In this document: one piece after another, positions 40,718 through 48,423 of the stretch
Layout of the letters: each line of letters begins with the position of its first letter
How positions within the stretch are numbered: position 1 is the stretch's first letter
Origin: RYN-230 sp963717125
Lineage (GTDB): Bacteria > Actinomycetota > Actinomycetes > Streptosporangiales > Streptosporangiaceae
Direction of reading: 5' to 3'
Assembly: GCA_963717125.1 (NCBI GenBank)
Contig: CAVQVG010000007.1
Coordinates: 806,001 to 870,000 of the forward strand
Length of the DNA: 64,000 bases
Notes under the pieces: model-generated
The model's input: only the letters and a program-made list of their open reading frames with translations
Databases searched by the model: none
What the model was told of the DNA's origin: nothing
Position numbers and translations under genes: made by a program

Positions 40718-42562
40718 ATGATCGGTACCGGGAGCCCCGAACCGCTCTTCCCCGGGTCGGGCGTGATGGCCACCCAGATGCGCGAGCACGACTGGGCCCG
40801 CTCCCCGCTCGGGCCGGTCGCGCAGTGGCCGCCCAGCCTGCGCATCGCCACCAGGATCTGCCTGACCTCCCGGTTCCCGATGATCGTCTGGTGGGGCCCG
40901 GACCTCCGGATGATCTACAACGACGCGTACCTGCCGCTGATGGGCGGCAAGCACCCCGCGCTGGACCAGGCGGGCGCCCGCGTCTGGCCCGACATCTGGC
41001 ACATCGTCGGGCCGATGCTGCACGGCGTGCTCGATACCGGCCAGCCGACCTGGTCGGAAGACCTTCTGCTGCCGATGGGCCGGCACGGCTACTGGGAAGA
41101 GACGTACTGGACGTACTCCTACAGCCCGCTGCATGACGATGACGGCCGCGTCCGCGGCGTGTTCACCGCGGTAACCGAGACCACCGAACGGGTCATCGGC
41201 GCCCGGCGGCTGGCCGCGCTGCAGGACCTGGGCGCGCAAGCGGGCGCGGCGTGCACCGTGGCACAGGCCTGCGGCCTGGTCAGTGAGTCGCTGAGCCGGG
41301 TACAGGCCGACGTCCCGTACTTCGCCCTGTACCTGAGGGAGGCCGGCGCGGCAGGCCTCAGCCTGGCCAGCGTGACACAAGGGGCTGAGGTAATGGCCGA
41401 GGCGGCGCGCTGGCCGCTGGCCGAGGCGTTGCGCCAGTCGCGGCCGCTGCTGGTGGACGACCTGGCCGGCCGGGTGGGCCGGCTGCCCACCGGCAGCTGG
41501 CCGGAGCCGCCGGCCGAGGGCATGGTGCTGCCGATGTACGCGGCCGCCGAGCCGATCGGGGCGCTGGCCCTCGCGGCCAGCGCGGGCCACCGCCTGGACG
41601 GCGAGTACCGGACGTTCATGGGCCTCGTCGCCCGGCAGACCGCGTCGCTGATCAACGGCGCGAGCGCGTACCGGGCCCAGCAGCGGCGCGCGGAGGAACT
41701 GGCCGAGCTGGACCGGGCCAAGACCACCTTCTTCTCCAACATCAGCCATGAGTTCCGCACTCCACTGACCCTGATCATGGGGCCGGTGCAGGAGCTGCGC
41801 ACCCGGCTGCGGGACGCGGATCCGGACGTCCGGGAGGACCTGGGCGTCGCGCACCGCAACGGGCTGCGGCTAGGCAAGCTGGTCAACGCGCTGCTCGATT
41901 TCTCCCGCATCGAGGCCGGCCGCAGCCATGGCCACTTCGAGCCCGTCAACCTGGCCGCCTTCACCGCCGACCTGGGCGGCGTGTTCCGGGCCGCGTTCCA
42001 GCGGGCCGGCCTCACCTTCGAGGTGGATTGCCCGCCGCTGGGTGAGCCGGCCTACGTGGACCGGGAGATGTGGGAGAAGGTCGTGCTCAACCTGCTGAGC
42101 AACGCCCTGAAGTACACCGTGGCCGGCTCGGTGCGGCTATCCCTGGCCGCCGCTGACGGCCAGGCCGTGCTGCGCGTCACGGACACCGGCGCCGGCATCG
42201 CCGCCCAGGACATGCCGCACCTGTTCGAGCGCTTCCATCGTGGGAGCAGCCCAGAGGCCCGGTCCAACGAAGGCAGCGGCATCGGGCTGGCCCTGGTCAG
42301 GGAGCTGGTCGGGCTGCACGACGGCAGCATCACCGCGGACAGCCAGCCGGGCACCGGCGCGACGTTCACGGTGTCCATCCCGCTGGGCCGCGAGCATCTG
42401 GCCGACGGCAGTGTGTTCCCGGCCAGCCAGGGGGCAAGCCCGGCGGTCGCCGATTCCTTCCTCGAGGAGGCCCTGCGCTGGGTGCCCGTGGCAGCTGGCG
42501 CGGCCCGGGCCGGCCAGCCGGCGGCGCCGCCGCGCCGCAGCCCTCAGGCGGGTCGGTGCTGA
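40718..42562 (+). CDS. PAS-GAF sensor histidine kinase
   Basis: 614 residues from ATG 40718 (a GAGGAGGAGG site lies rather far, 16 bases upstream). PAS-like sensor about 15-165 (SPLGPVAQWPPSLRIATRIC; VWWGPDLRMIYNDAYLPLMG), GAF-like about 170-320, HisKA with phospho-acceptor His344 in SNISHEFRTP, HATPase with VVLNLLSNALKYT, DTGAGI and GSGIGLAL. The usual family protein continues into receiver and SpoIIE domains; here the frame ends in a low-complexity linker and the next gene begins 7 bases inside. Confidence 0.92.
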   Translation: MIGTGSPEPLFPGSGVMATQMREHDWARSPLGPVAQWPPSLRIATRICLTSRFPMIVWWGPDLRMIYNDAYLPLMGGKHPALDQAGARVWPDIWHIVGPMLHGVLDTGQPTWSEDLLLPMGRHGYWEETYWTYSYSPLHDDDGRVRGVFTAVTETTERVIGARRLAALQDLGAQAGAACTVAQACGLVSESLSRVQADVPYFALYLREAGAAGLSLASVTQGAEVMAEAARWPLAEALRQSRPLLVDDLAGRVGRLPTGSWPEPPAEGMVLPMYAAAEPIGALALAASAGHRLDGEYRTFMGLVARQTASLINGASAYRAQQRRAEELAELDRAKTTFFSNISHEFRTPLTLIMGPVQELRTRLRDADPDVREDLGVAHRNGLRLGKLVNALLDFSRIEAGRSHGHFEPVNLAAFTADLGGVFRAAFQRAGLTFEVDCPPLGEPAYVDREMWEKVVLNLLSNALKYTVAGSVRLSLAAADGQAVLRVTDTGAGIAAQDMPHLFERFHRGSSPEARSNEGSGIGLALVRELVGLHDGSITADSQPGTGATFTVSIPLGREHLADGSVFPASQGASPAVADSFLEEALRWVPVAAGAARAGQPAAPPRRSPQAGRC

Positions 42563-44802
42563 TCGCCGACGACAACGCAGACATGCGTGACTACCTGCAG
42601 CGGCTGCTCCAGTCGCACTACCAGGTGACCGCGGTGGCCGACGGGCGGGCCGCGCTGGACGCCGCCCGGGCGCAGCCGCCGGACCTGATCGTCAGCGACG
42701 TGATGATGCCGGAGATCGACGGCCTCGGCCTGGTCCATGCGCTGCGCGCGGACCCGCGCACGGCCGGGCTCCCGGTCCTGCTGCTGTCCGCCCGGGCCGG
42801 CCAGGAAGGCGCCGTCGAACGGCTGGCGGCCGGCGCGGATGACTACCTGATCAAGCCGTTCGCGGCCCAGGAACTGCTGGCCCGGGTGCGGGCCAGCATC
42901 GAGCTGACCCGGATGCGCACCCGGCAGGCCCGGTGGCGGTCCGCGCTGACCGAGTCGCTGCACGACGGGTTCTTTCTGGCCAGCTCGGATGGCACCATGC
43001 TGGAGGTGAACAGCGCGTTCCGCGACATCCTCGGTTACGGCCCGGACGCGGAGCTCGACCAGCTGCCCCGGCTCTGGTGGCCCGGCGAAGCGGCCGACCC
43101 GGAAGCGCACCAGCTGGTCGCGGCGGCGTACGCCAGCACCCAGCAGCAGCCCACCGGCAGCTTCACCGTGCCACTGCGGCACCGCCGGGGGCACCAGATC
43201 TGGGCCGTGGTCACTTTCAGCGCCGTCGACGACCCGGACAGCCGGGGCCGGATGCTGGTAGGTACGATCCGGGACGTGACCGCGGAGCGGCTCGCCGCCC
43301 AGCGAGAGACAGCCGTGGCCGAGATGACCAGCCGCCTGTCGGCGGCGGTGACCCGGGACGGGGTGCTGGAGGCCGGGCTGGCCGAGCTGCGCGGACAGTT
43401 CGGTGCCACCCAGGCCATCGCGGCCGTCTGGGGCGAAGACGAGGAACCGGCGGTCATTTCCGAGCCGGCCGGCACCGAATGGGATGAGCTGCTGCCGCAG
43501 CTGCGGACGAGGCTTGGATCCCTGCGCCGCCAGCCCGCGCTGCAGATCACGGCCACGGCCGGCTCGCCGGGCGGGGCCGGCACCGCCGTCGAGTTCGCCG
43601 GCAACGTGGCGATCCTGTGGGTCGAGCTCGACGACCGCCCGCCGTTCGGCCTGGAGGACCGGACCCTGCTGGCGCTGCTCTGCGGCCGCCTGGGCCAAGC
43701 GCTGAACCGGGTGCACCTGCTCGACCAGCAGCGTGAGGTCGCGCTGGCCTTGCAGCACGCCCTGCTCGGGCCCGGCCTGCTGCCGCCCGGATTCGCGGCC
43801 CGCTACGAGCCCGCCACCCCGCCGCTGGAGATCGGCGGCGACTGGTACGACATCGCGGAGCTGCCCGACGACCGGATCGGCATCATCGTCGGCGACTGCG
43901 TCGGCCGGGGGCTGCCAGCGGCCAGCGTGATGGGGCAGCTGCGCAGCGCGTGCCGGGCCCTCCTGCTGGACGCTCAGGGGCCGGCCGCGGCGCTGACCGC
44001 GCTGGACCGGTTCGCCACGCTCATCCCGGACGCGCTGTGCAGCACGGTGTTCTGCGCGGTTCTCGACCCGGCGACCGGCCAGCTCAGCTACGCCAGTGCC
44101 GGGCATCCACCAGGGATCCTCGCCCATCCCGACGGCCGGGTCGAACTCCTCGACGAGGGCCGCTCCCCGGCCCTGGCGCTGGTGCCGGACCACCCGCGCA
44201 GCGAGGCGGTCGTGCGCGTCCCGGAGGGCGCCGCCCTGCTGCTGTACACCGATGGGCTGGTGGAGCGGCGTGGCCTCGACCTCTCCCTGACCACCATGCA
44301 GGCCGCGGCGTTGCTCAGGGACGGCCACCAGACACCGGTGGCCGAACTCGCCGAGCGGATCATGACCAGCCTCGCCCCGGGACAGGGCTACGAGGACGAC
44401 GTCGCGCTGCTCCTGTACAGCCGGCCTGTGCCGCTCAATCTCAGCTTCCCCGCCGACCCGGACGAGCTCGCCCTGGTCCGCCGGCAGCTGCGCGGCTGGC
44501 TCGGGCGGCTCAGCATGGACTCGCTGGTCGCCCAGGACGTGCTCATCGCGGCCTGCGAGGCGTGCGCCAACGCCATCGAGCATGGCTACCGCGATTCACC
44601 GGCCGGGACCGTCTGGCTCCGGGTCGAGGTCACCGGCCCGGACGTCGTCATCACCGTGTCCGACCGTGGCCGGTGGCGTCCGCCGATCCCGGCCCGGGAC
44701 CGCGGCCACGGCCTCAAGCTGATCCGGGCCACCATGCGCGACGTGGAGATCACCGCCAATGATCTCGGCACCACCATCGAGATGCGGGCGGGCACGTCGT
44801 GA
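42556..44802 (+). CDS. receiver-PAS-GAF-SpoIIE-HATPase protein
   Basis: 748 residues. Receiver 1-120 (phospho-acceptor D48 in IVSDVMMP, K in LIKPFA), PAS about 138-245, GAF-like about 255-395, SpoIIE phosphatase about 400-605 (GGDWYDIAEL, VGDCVGRGLPAA, YASAGHPPGIL, LLYTDGLVERRG), and a GHKL anti-sigma kinase 615-748 (ACEACANAIEHGY, GHGLKLI). One protein thus has both phosphatase and kinase modules of a partner switch. In the upstream frame the linker reads GGAAAPQPSGGSVLIADDN, so kinase and this gene may be one long gene split by a single-base shift near 42540, or two coupled genes (GTGCTGA overlap). Confidence 0.92.
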   Translation: MLIADDNADMRDYLQRLLQSHYQVTAVADGRAALDAARAQPPDLIVSDVMMPEIDGLGLVHALRADPRTAGLPVLLLSARAGQEGAVERLAAGADDYLIKPFAAQELLARVRASIELTRMRTRQARWRSALTESLHDGFFLASSDGTMLEVNSAFRDILGYGPDAELDQLPRLWWPGEAADPEAHQLVAAAYASTQQQPTGSFTVPLRHRRGHQIWAVVTFSAVDDPDSRGRMLVGTIRDVTAERLAAQRETAVAEMTSRLSAAVTRDGVLEAGLAELRGQFGATQAIAAVWGEDEEPAVISEPAGTEWDELLPQLRTRLGSLRRQPALQITATAGSPGGAGTAVEFAGNVAILWVELDDRPPFGLEDRTLLALLCGRLGQALNRVHLLDQQREVALALQHALLGPGLLPPGFAARYEPATPPLEIGGDWYDIAELPDDRIGIIVGDCVGRGLPAASVMGQLRSACRALLLDAQGPAAALTALDRFATLIPDALCSTVFCAVLDPATGQLSYASAGHPPGILAHPDGRVELLDEGRSPALALVPDHPRSEAVVRVPEGAALLLYTDGLVERRGLDLSLTTMQAAALLRDGHQTPVAELAERIMTSLAPGQGYEDDVALLLYSRPVPLNLSFPADPDELALVRRQLRGWLGRLSMDSLVAQDVLIAACEACANAIEHGYRDSPAGTVWLRVEVTGPDVVITVSDRGRWRPPIPARDRGHGLKLIRATMRDVEITANDLGTTIEMRAGTS

Positions 44803-44934
44803 CCTGCCCGCTGAGGCCAGCGCCCGGCCGGGATCCCCCGGCAGCGTAGAATGCCGCTGCGGCGGGAATCGACGCGGCCGGGATCAGGGCAGCGAACTTG
44901 CCCGGCCGGACGCCACAATGCTGAGGAAAGCTGG

Positions 44935-45887
44935 ATGAGCGCGGAACCGGACCAGCCGGAGTCGGAGAACCCAGGCGGGTTCCAACACGAGGCCCTGCTG
45001 TACCGGGGCACCGAGCAGTTCGTATCCGGCATCGTGTCGTTCGCCCGCCCCGCGGTGGACGCCGGCCATCCAGTCCTCGTCCTGCTCACCCCGGCCAAGA
45101 TCAGCACGGTGCGCACCGCCCTGGGGGCGGCCGCGGAAAAAGTCGAGTTCGCCGATGTGACCGACGTTGGGGGCAACCCGGGCCGGCTCATCGGCGTGTG
45201 GCGGCGGTTCGCCGACGCGCATGCTGACGCGAGCGGACTGCGCGGCGTCGGCGAGGCCGCGTTCCCCGGGCGCTCGGCCGCCGAGCTGGCCGAATGCCGG
45301 CTGTACGAGGAGCTGCTCAACGTAGCGTTCGACCCGGCCACGCCGATGCGGGTGCGCTGCCCCTATGACCTGGCTGACCTGCCGGCGTCAGTCATCGAGG
45401 ACGCCCGGCGTACCCATCCGTTCCTCACCGGCGGCGTGCCAGGGGACGAGCGCGCTTCGGCTGACCTCCAGCCCCCCGACCTGGCTGCGCCGTACGCCCG
45501 GCCGCTGCCAGCCGGCCCCGGGGATGCGCCCGGCATCAGTTTCCAGCGCGGCGGTCTGGGCGGCCTGCGCGCCTTCGTCACGGCCCAGGCCCAGCAGGCG
45601 GGCCTGGGTCAGCGATCGGGCAGCGCGCTGGTGGCGGCGATCAACGAGCTGGCCACCAACAGCCTCCAGCACGGCGGCGGCCAGGGCGAGCTGCGGATCT
45701 GGACGGACGACGGCTGGCTGCTCTGCGAGGTGTCGGACCAGGGGCACCTGACCCAGCCGCTGGCGGGCCGGCTGCCGCCGGCCGCGGATGCGGAGCCGGC
45801 CTGTGGCTGGCCAACCAGCTCACCGACCTGCTGCAGATTCACTCCACGTCGAGCGGCACCGTCGTCCGGGTGCACCAGAAGCTCTAG
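44935..45887 (+). CDS. MEDS-HATPase anti-sigma regulatory protein, frameshifted near its end
   Basis: MEDS sensory domain about 15-190 (HEALLYRGTEQFVSGIVSFA), then a GHKL domain (INELATNSLQHGGGQGEL, CEVSDQGHLTQPLAG). The first frame continues to about 45795; the family ending GLWLANQLTDLLQIHSTSSG then VVRVHQKL is one frame over and stops at TAG 45885-45887. One base is missing near GATGCGGAGCCGG (45786-45798). Without it the protein loses the G2-box region and would fuse into the following antiporter gene. ATG 44935 with GAGGAAAG upstream. Confidence 0.82.
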
Positions 45888-45960
45888 GTTTGCCAGGTCG
45901 GTCCCGGGTAGCAACACGCGGGTGACCCCGCTGAGCAGCGCCTGCGGCGCACCGGCAGCC

Positions 45961-46467
45961 ATGGCTAGCGGCAGGCCGCGGCCAGCCGACCGGCTCTCGC
46001 TGGCCCGCCGGGCCCGCGGCTGGCTGGCCTGGTGGGCCGGGCTGATGGCGCTCTGGATCGTCGTGGACTACTCGGTGGCCACCGATGAGCTACTGGCCGG
46101 GGCGGGCGCGGCGGCCATCGGCGGGTTCTTCGCCGAACTGGTCACCTACCAGGCGTCCACCCGGCTGCGGATGCGGGCCGGCTGGGTTGCCCCGGTGCTC
46201 CGGCTGCCCGGGCAGGTGGCCACGGACACCGGGATCGTGTTCGCCGCGCTGTGGCGGCGGCTGGCCCGGGGTGAGCAGCCACCCAGTGGGTTCCGCGAGC
46301 TGCCGGTGCGCTATGGGGATGACACCCCGGCGGGTCAGACCCGGCGCGCGCTGCTCGTCGGCGGCACCTCGTTCGCGCCCAACTCGTTCGTGCTGGGTCT
46401 CGACCGGGACCGTGCGGTCATGGTCATCCACCAGCTCGTGGTCAGCCAGGGGGAGGTGGAGCGTTGA
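45961..46467 (+). CDS. mnhE: Na+/H+ antiporter subunit E
   Basis: 168 residues from ATG 45961; GTG 45922 is a possible earlier start. Membrane helices at about 20-55 (WWAGLMALWIVVDYS), then the MnhE domain with PVRYGDDTPAGQTRRALLVG near 116 and SFAPNSFVLGLDRDRAVMVIH, which matches the family's TLTPGT/NSFVLxID stretch. First subunit of a seven-gene operon; the next gene overlaps by 4 bases. Confidence 0.9.
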   Translation: MASGRPRPADRLSLARRARGWLAWWAGLMALWIVVDYSVATDELLAGAGAAAIGGFFAELVTYQASTRLRMRAGWVAPVLRLPGQVATDTGIVFAALWRRLARGEQPPSGFRELPVRYGDDTPAGQTRRALLVGGTSFAPNSFVLGLDRDRAVMVIHQLVVSQGEVER

Positions 46468-46715
46468 ACGGCTTCGTCATCGCCGCCATCGCGATGCTGG
46501 TGGCCGTGGTCCCCTGCGGAATCGCGGTGGTCCGGGGCACGGTGCTGGACGCTCTGGTGGCCTACGAGGCGATCAGCGCGATCATCGTGATGGTGCTCAT
46601 CCTGCTGGCCGAGGGGTTCCGGCGGTCCGGCGAGTTCGAGCTGGCCGTGCTCCTGGCGGTGCTGCTGTTCGGCAGCGGGCTGGTATTCGCCCGGTTCCTG
46701 GAGCGCTGGCTGTGA
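46464..46715 (+). CDS. mnhF: Na+/H+ antiporter subunit F
   Basis: 83 residues with three membrane helices. VVRGTVLDALVAYEAISAII is the conserved loop and helix 2 of MrpF/MnhF. Overlaps mnhE and mnhG by 4 bases each. Confidence 0.92.
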   Translation: MNGFVIAAIAMLVAVVPCGIAVVRGTVLDALVAYEAISAIIVMVLILLAEGFRRSGEFELAVLLAVLLFGSGLVFARFLERWL

Positions 46716-47020
46716 CCCCCCGGGAGATCATCGTCTACCTCCTGCTGGGCCTGGCCGCGCTGATCGTGCTGGCCGCTTCGGTCGGCATCCTGGTCATGCG
46801 GGACGCCTACCAGAAGCTGCATTACGTGACCCCGATCGCGGTGGTCGCGCCGGTCGTGGTCGGGCTGGCCGTGCTGGTCCAGTCGGGTTTCACCGAAGAT
46901 TCCGCGCAGACCTGGCTGGTGCTGCTGTTCGTGCTGGCCGGCGGGCCGTTCCTGGCCCACGCCACGATCCGGGCCGCGCGGATCAGGGCGGAAGGCGACT
47001 GGCGGGGCAGCGATGACTGA
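46712..47020 (+). CDS. mnhG: Na+/H+ antiporter subunit G
   Basis: 102 residues from GTG 46712, three membrane helices. RDAYQKLHYVTPIAVVAPVV is the MrpG/PhaG signature (family text: MRDxYxRLHA), and GGPFLAHATIRAARI closes it. Confidence 0.92.
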   Translation: MTPREIIVYLLLGLAALIVLAASVGILVMRDAYQKLHYVTPIAVVAPVVVGLAVLVQSGFTEDSAQTWLVLLFVLAGGPFLAHATIRAARIRAEGDWRGSDD

Positions 47021-47309
47021 CCCCCGCCTCCTGGCCGTGGTCACCCCGTACACCGTCCCCGTGCACCTGATGGACGTGCTCCAGGTGACGGTCCTGGTCC
47101 TGGTGGCGGCGGGCGCCACCGCCGTGGTGCTGGTCCGCGACCTGCCCCGGCAGGTGATCGTGCTGTCCGGGTACGGGCTGCTGCTGGCCGCGCTGTTCCT
47201 CGTCTTCCAGGCGCCGGACGTCACGTTGTCCGAGCTCACCGTGGGGGCGGTGGTGCTGCCCATGCTGCTGCTGCTCGCCCTGGCCAAGATCAAAAGGCGG
47301 GAGAAATGA
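47013..47309 (+). CDS. DUF4040 / MbhD-like antiporter subunit
   Basis: 98 residues, three membrane helices. VIVLSGYGLLLAALFLVFQAPDVTLSELTVGAVVLPM matches the segment found in the C-terminal part of MrpA and as a separate subunit MbhD in Mbh complexes (only short stretches such as QAPDVTLSE and TVGAVVLPM are diagnostic). Overlaps mnhG by 8 bases and the next gene by 4. Confidence 0.88.
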   Translation: MTDPRLLAVVTPYTVPVHLMDVLQVTVLVLVAAGATAVVLVRDLPRQVIVLSGYGLLLAALFLVFQAPDVTLSELTVGAVVLPMLLLLALAKIKRREK

Positions 47310-48067
47310 CCCCCGGGGAGCGCCGCCGGGTCTTCCTGGCCGGATTCGCGGGCCTGGCCGCGTTTTACCTGTGGGGGCTGTCCGGGCTGCCCGGCTTCGG
47401 CAACTACCCGGGTCCGTACGGCTACCTCATCAACCGGCTCGCGGTACCCCAGACCAAGGCCACCGGCGTGGTCTCCGCGGTCAACTTCGAATACCGCGGC
47501 TTCGACACGGTGGGCGAGGAGTTCATCCTCTTCATCGCCGTGGCCGGGATGGCCGTGGTGCTGCGCCATCTGCGCAATGAACGGCAGCGCGATCCGCGCG
47601 ACGCGGGCGAGGACTGGGCGATCCCGCCGGCCAGCGACGCGGTCCGGCTGGTCACGCTGTTGTTCACCGGGCCGATCGTCGTGCTGGGCTGGTTTCTCGC
47701 GTCGCACGCGCAGACCAGCCCGTCCGGCGGCTTCCAGGGCGGGGCGGTACTGGCCAGCAGCCTGATGCTCGTCTACCTGGCCGGCGAGTACCTGCTGTTC
47801 CAGCGGATCAGCCCGGTAGACCTGATCGACGCGGTGGAGGCGGTCGGGGCCGGTGGTTTCGCCGCCGTCGGGCTGACCGCCGTCGCCCTGGGACTCCCCT
47901 ACCTGGACAACTTCCTGCCCCAGGGCACCACCCCCGGCGCGGTGAGCTCATCGGGCACCATCGCGCTGATCAGCTTCTTCGTCGGCCTGGAGGTGGCCGC
48001 CGCGTTCGTGCTGATCGTGGCCGAACTCGTCGAGCAGACCCTTCTCGTCCAGCCGGGAGACCGGTGA
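47306..48067 (+). CDS. mnhB: MbhE-MnhB fusion antiporter subunit
   Basis: 253 residues. Residues 1-90 carry NFEYRGFDTVGEEFILFIA, the motif of the MrpA C-terminus/MbhE (VDFRxxDTxGE). Residues 110-250 are MnhB: FTGPIVVLGWFLASHAQTSP, GGFQGGAVLAS, YLDNFLPQGT. Six or so membrane helices. Fusion of the E- and B-type parts in one chain is the notable point. Confidence 0.88.
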   Translation: MTPGERRRVFLAGFAGLAAFYLWGLSGLPGFGNYPGPYGYLINRLAVPQTKATGVVSAVNFEYRGFDTVGEEFILFIAVAGMAVVLRHLRNERQRDPRDAGEDWAIPPASDAVRLVTLLFTGPIVVLGWFLASHAQTSPSGGFQGGAVLASSLMLVYLAGEYLLFQRISPVDLIDAVEAVGAGGFAAVGLTAVALGLPYLDNFLPQGTTPGAVSSSGTIALISFFVGLEVAAAFVLIVAELVEQTLLVQPGDR

Positions 48068-48411
48068 TGCACATCTTCCCGTTCGTCGTGGTGGCCTGGA
48101 TCCTCGGGGTCGGCCTGTACGGCATCGTGACCAGCCGCCACCTGGTGCACCAGATCGTATGCCTGATCGTGGTGCAGTCGTCCACCTATGTGCTGCTCCT
48201 CGGGGTGGGCTACCGGACCGGGGCGGTGGCGCCCTACTTCTACGACGTCCCGCTGCACACCCCGGCGGTTGACCCGGTGGTGCAGGCGCTGGCCCTGACC
48301 GACGTGGTGGTGGAGGCCGCGGTGACCGCGCTGCTGCTGGCCATCGCGATCCAGGCGCAGAAACGGTTCGGCACGCTGGACCCCCAAGAACTCGTCCAGC
48401 TCAAAGGCTGA
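48064..48411 (+). CDS. mnhC: Na+/H+ antiporter subunit C (NuoK-like)
   Basis: 115 residues, three membrane helices. Family features: GIVTSRHLVHQIVCLIVVQS in helix 2 and DPVVQALALTDVVVEAAVTA in helix 3, which holds the membrane glutamate and aspartate of the NuoK/MrpC fold. GTG 48064 overlaps the previous stop; ATG 48067 is the alternative. Confidence 0.92.
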   Translation: MMHIFPFVVVAWILGVGLYGIVTSRHLVHQIVCLIVVQSSTYVLLLGVGYRTGAVAPYFYDVPLHTPAVDPVVQALALTDVVVEAAVTALLLAIAIQAQKRFGTLDPQELVQLKG

Positions 48412-48423
48412 CCGGGGGCCACC

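Noticed and set aside
42544..44583. 679-residue minus-strand frame
   Set aside because: Antisense to the receiver-SpoIIE gene, with no motif of its own.
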